A stretch of DNA of 64,000 nt from Parvibaculum sp. (GTDB taxonomy: Bacteria > Pseudomonadota > Alphaproteobacteria > Parvibaculales > Parvibaculaceae): positions 62,001 through 126,000 of the forward strand of contig JAUSLL010000058.1 in the NCBI GenBank assembly GCA_030649335.1, read 5' to 3'. Under the pieces are notes generated by a model. It was given only the letters and a program-made list of their open reading frames with translations. It was not told the DNA's origin and ran no database searches. Below, one piece after another: positions 62,075 to 64,000 of the stretch (its first letter is position 1; every line of letters begins with the position of its first letter). Made by a program: the position numbers and the translations under genes.

Positions 62075-64000
62075 ATGCCTGACACATCTGAAACGCCAGA
62101 CGCTGCACAGCCCGCCATTCCGGCGGATGCGACCCCTATGATGGCGCAATATCTGGAGATCAAGCAGGCCCATGCCGACGCGATCCTCTTCTACCGGATG
62201 GGCGATTTCTACGAGATGTTCTTTGGCGACGCCGTCAAAGCCGCAGAAACCCTGTCGATTGCGCTGACCAAGCGCGGCAAGCATTTGGGGCAAGACATCG
62301 CCATGTGCGGTGTGCCGGTGCATTCGCACGACGCTTATCTGGAACGCCTGATCCGCGCCGGCCACAAGGTCGCGGTCTGCGAACAAATGGAAGACCCGGC
62401 GGAAGCCAAAAAACGGGGCGGCAAATCCGTGGTGCGCCGCGCGGTCGTCCGTCTTGTGACACCCGGCACGCTGACCGAAGACACGCTGCTGAGCGCGCGG
62501 TCGCATAATTATCTCGCCAGCCTTGCGCGGCTGGCGTCCGGCAGCGCCATCGGCCTTGCCTGGACAGATGTCTCGACCGGCGATTTCGCCGTGATGGCGG
62601 TCGAGCCTGCCGCCTTGGGGGCGGAACTTGCCCGTCTTGATCCCGGTGAAATCATTTTGGCCGACAGCCTGCTTGCCGACGAGACGCTCGCCCCTCTGTT
62701 TGATGCGCATCGCAATGCGCTGACGAACCTGCCTTCATCGCGCTTTGATTCCACCGCCGGTGAGCGCCGTCTCAACGCCCATCTTGGCGTCGGGGCGCTC
62801 GACGGGTTCGGCACATTCTCAAAGCCTGAAATCGCTGCCATGGGTGCGCTTCTCGATTACGTGGAACTCACGCAGGTCGGGCGCATGCCGGCCCTGTCGC
62901 GGCCTCAACAGGTGACGACCGGCGCGACCATGCAGATCGACGCGGCGACGCGGGCGAACCTTGAACTTGTGAAAACGCTGAAAGGCGAAACGCGCGGCTC
63001 GCTCTTTGATGTGATCGACCGCACGGTGACGGGCGCAGGCGCACGCGAACTCGGTGCAAGATTGACCGCACCGCTCACCGACCCCGTCGCCATCAACGCG
63101 CGGCTGGACGCGGTGGAATGGGGGCTTGAGGCGCGGGGCCTGCGCAGTGAACTCCGCCAGCATTTGAAAGCCGCTCCCGATATGGCGCGAGCGCTGTCGC
63201 GGCTATCGCTCGAACGCGGGGGCCCGCGCGATCTCGCCGCCATCCGCGACGGACTTGCGGCATCGCACATGCTTGCTGCCGCGCTCGATCAGGCGCCGCA
63301 GACTTTGCTGCCGCTGCCCGATGACATCAAAGCGATTGCATATGCCTTGCGCGGTGCGGGGTCCACATTGCGGGCGCGGCTCACAGAGGTTCTGTCGGAA
63401 AACCTGCCCTTGTTGGCGCGCGACGGCGGCTTCATCGCCAAAGGTGTTTCCGCGCCGCTCGATGAACACCGGATGCTGCGCGATGAAAGCCGGAAACTCA
63501 TTGCCGGATTACAGACGAAATATGTAAGCGACACGGGCGTCAGCTCGTTGAAAGTCCGGCACAATAACGTGTTGGGTTTCTACATCGAAGTGAGCCCGAA
63601 AAACGCCGATGCGCTGATGCAATCCGACGCCTATATCCATCGCCAGACTTTGGCCAATGCCGTGCGCTTCACGACGCCGGAACTAGCCGAACTTGCCAGC
63701 CGCATTGCGGATGCGGGCGCGCAGGTGCTGGCGCAGGAATTGGCGCTCTATGATGAACTGGTCGCCGCAACACTTGAATGTGCGGCAGGAATTTCAGCCG
63801 CTGCATTGAAGCTCGGTGAAGCAGACGCGTTGCTCGCTTTGTCCGAACTTGCCGCCGAATGCCGCTATCGTCGCCCGCTTGTGGATAGCGGTTTGAGCTT
63901 CACAATCAAAGGCGGGCGGCACCCCGTCGTTGAAGCCGCATTGTTGCGCGATGCCTCTCCGCATCCTTTCGTGCCCAATGATTGCGACCTGACGGAGAAA
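62075..64000 (+). CDS. mutS: DNA mismatch repair protein MutS, 3'-truncated by window edge
   Basis: Hand-translated: MMAQYLEIKQAHADAILFYRMGDFYEMFFGDAVKAAETL, MCGVPVHSHDAYLERLIRAGHKVAVCEQMEDP; open to base 64000, hence absent from the ORF track. Confidence 0.96.
   Translation, partial: MPDTSETPDAAQPAIPADATPMMAQYLEIKQAHADAILFYRMGDFYEMFFGDAVKAAETLSIALTKRGKHLGQDIAMCGVPVHSHDAYLERLIRAGHKVAVCEQMEDPAEAKKRGGKSVVRRAVVRLVTPGTLTEDTLLSARSHNYLASLARLASGSAIGLAWTDVSTGDFAVMAVEPAALGAELARLDPGEIILADSLLADETLAPLFDAHRNALTNLPSSRFDSTAGERRLNAHLGVGALDGFGTFSKPEIAAMGALLDYVELTQVGRMPALSRPQQVTTGATMQIDAATRANLELVKTLKGETRGSLFDVIDRTVTGAGARELGARLTAPLTDPVAINARLDAVEWGLEARGLRSELRQHLKAAPDMARALSRLSLERGGPRDLAAIRDGLAASHMLAAALDQAPQTLLPLPDDIKAIAYALRGAGSTLRARLTEVLSENLPLLARDGGFIAKGVSAPLDEHRMLRDESRKLIAGLQTKYVSDTGVSSLKVRHNNVLGFYIEVSPKNADALMQSDAYIHRQTLANAVRFTTPELAELASRIADAGAQVLAQELALYDELVAATLECAAGISAAALKLGEADALLALSELAAECRYRRPLVDSGLSFTIKGGRHPVVEAALLRDASPHPFVPNDCDLTEK

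Overview
64-kb window of a high-GC alphaproteobacterial chromosome (lineage inferred from gene order; Hyphomicrobiales-like, unconfirmed). Most of it is conserved housekeeping: maf-aroE-coaE-dnaQ, secB-fxsA, tim44-like/mltA/smr/xre, hslUV, the his cluster (hisB, hisH, hisA, hisF, hisE) with coaA, nth, gpmA, dapB, dnaJ/dnaK, grpE/hrcA, rph-rdgB-hemW, a ydbH-ynbE-ydbL set, rsmI-yraN-gshB-comM, maeB and the 5' part of mutS (runs off the window). The accessory interest lies at about 46.1-53.5 kb, around comM. (A) An apparently intact IS1595-family transposon (46136-48718) has perfect 26-bp terminal inverted repeats, an 8-bp target duplication (GAAGCGCG), and cargo including a GIY-YIG-like protein and two membrane proteins. 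(B) A second IS1595-like element (about 49971-53453, perfect 23-bp inverted repeats, extra end copies to its left) lies between a truncated comM and a 5'-truncated cytochrome c gene, implying a rearrangement or misassembly. Element B carries a well-folded Leu-type (class II) tRNA with anticodon UUA, i.e. a predicted ochre (and by wobble amber) suppressor. All eight protein genes I can assign to B or its left flank end in TAG or TAA, never TGA, whereas about 69% of the 58 host genes I checked by hand end in TGA. Four of B's ORFs are also in one reading frame, separated only by TAA/TAG stops. An element-borne stop-codon-decoding tRNA with matching stop usage is the best candidate here for an undescribed system. 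It is a hypothesis from sequence alone.
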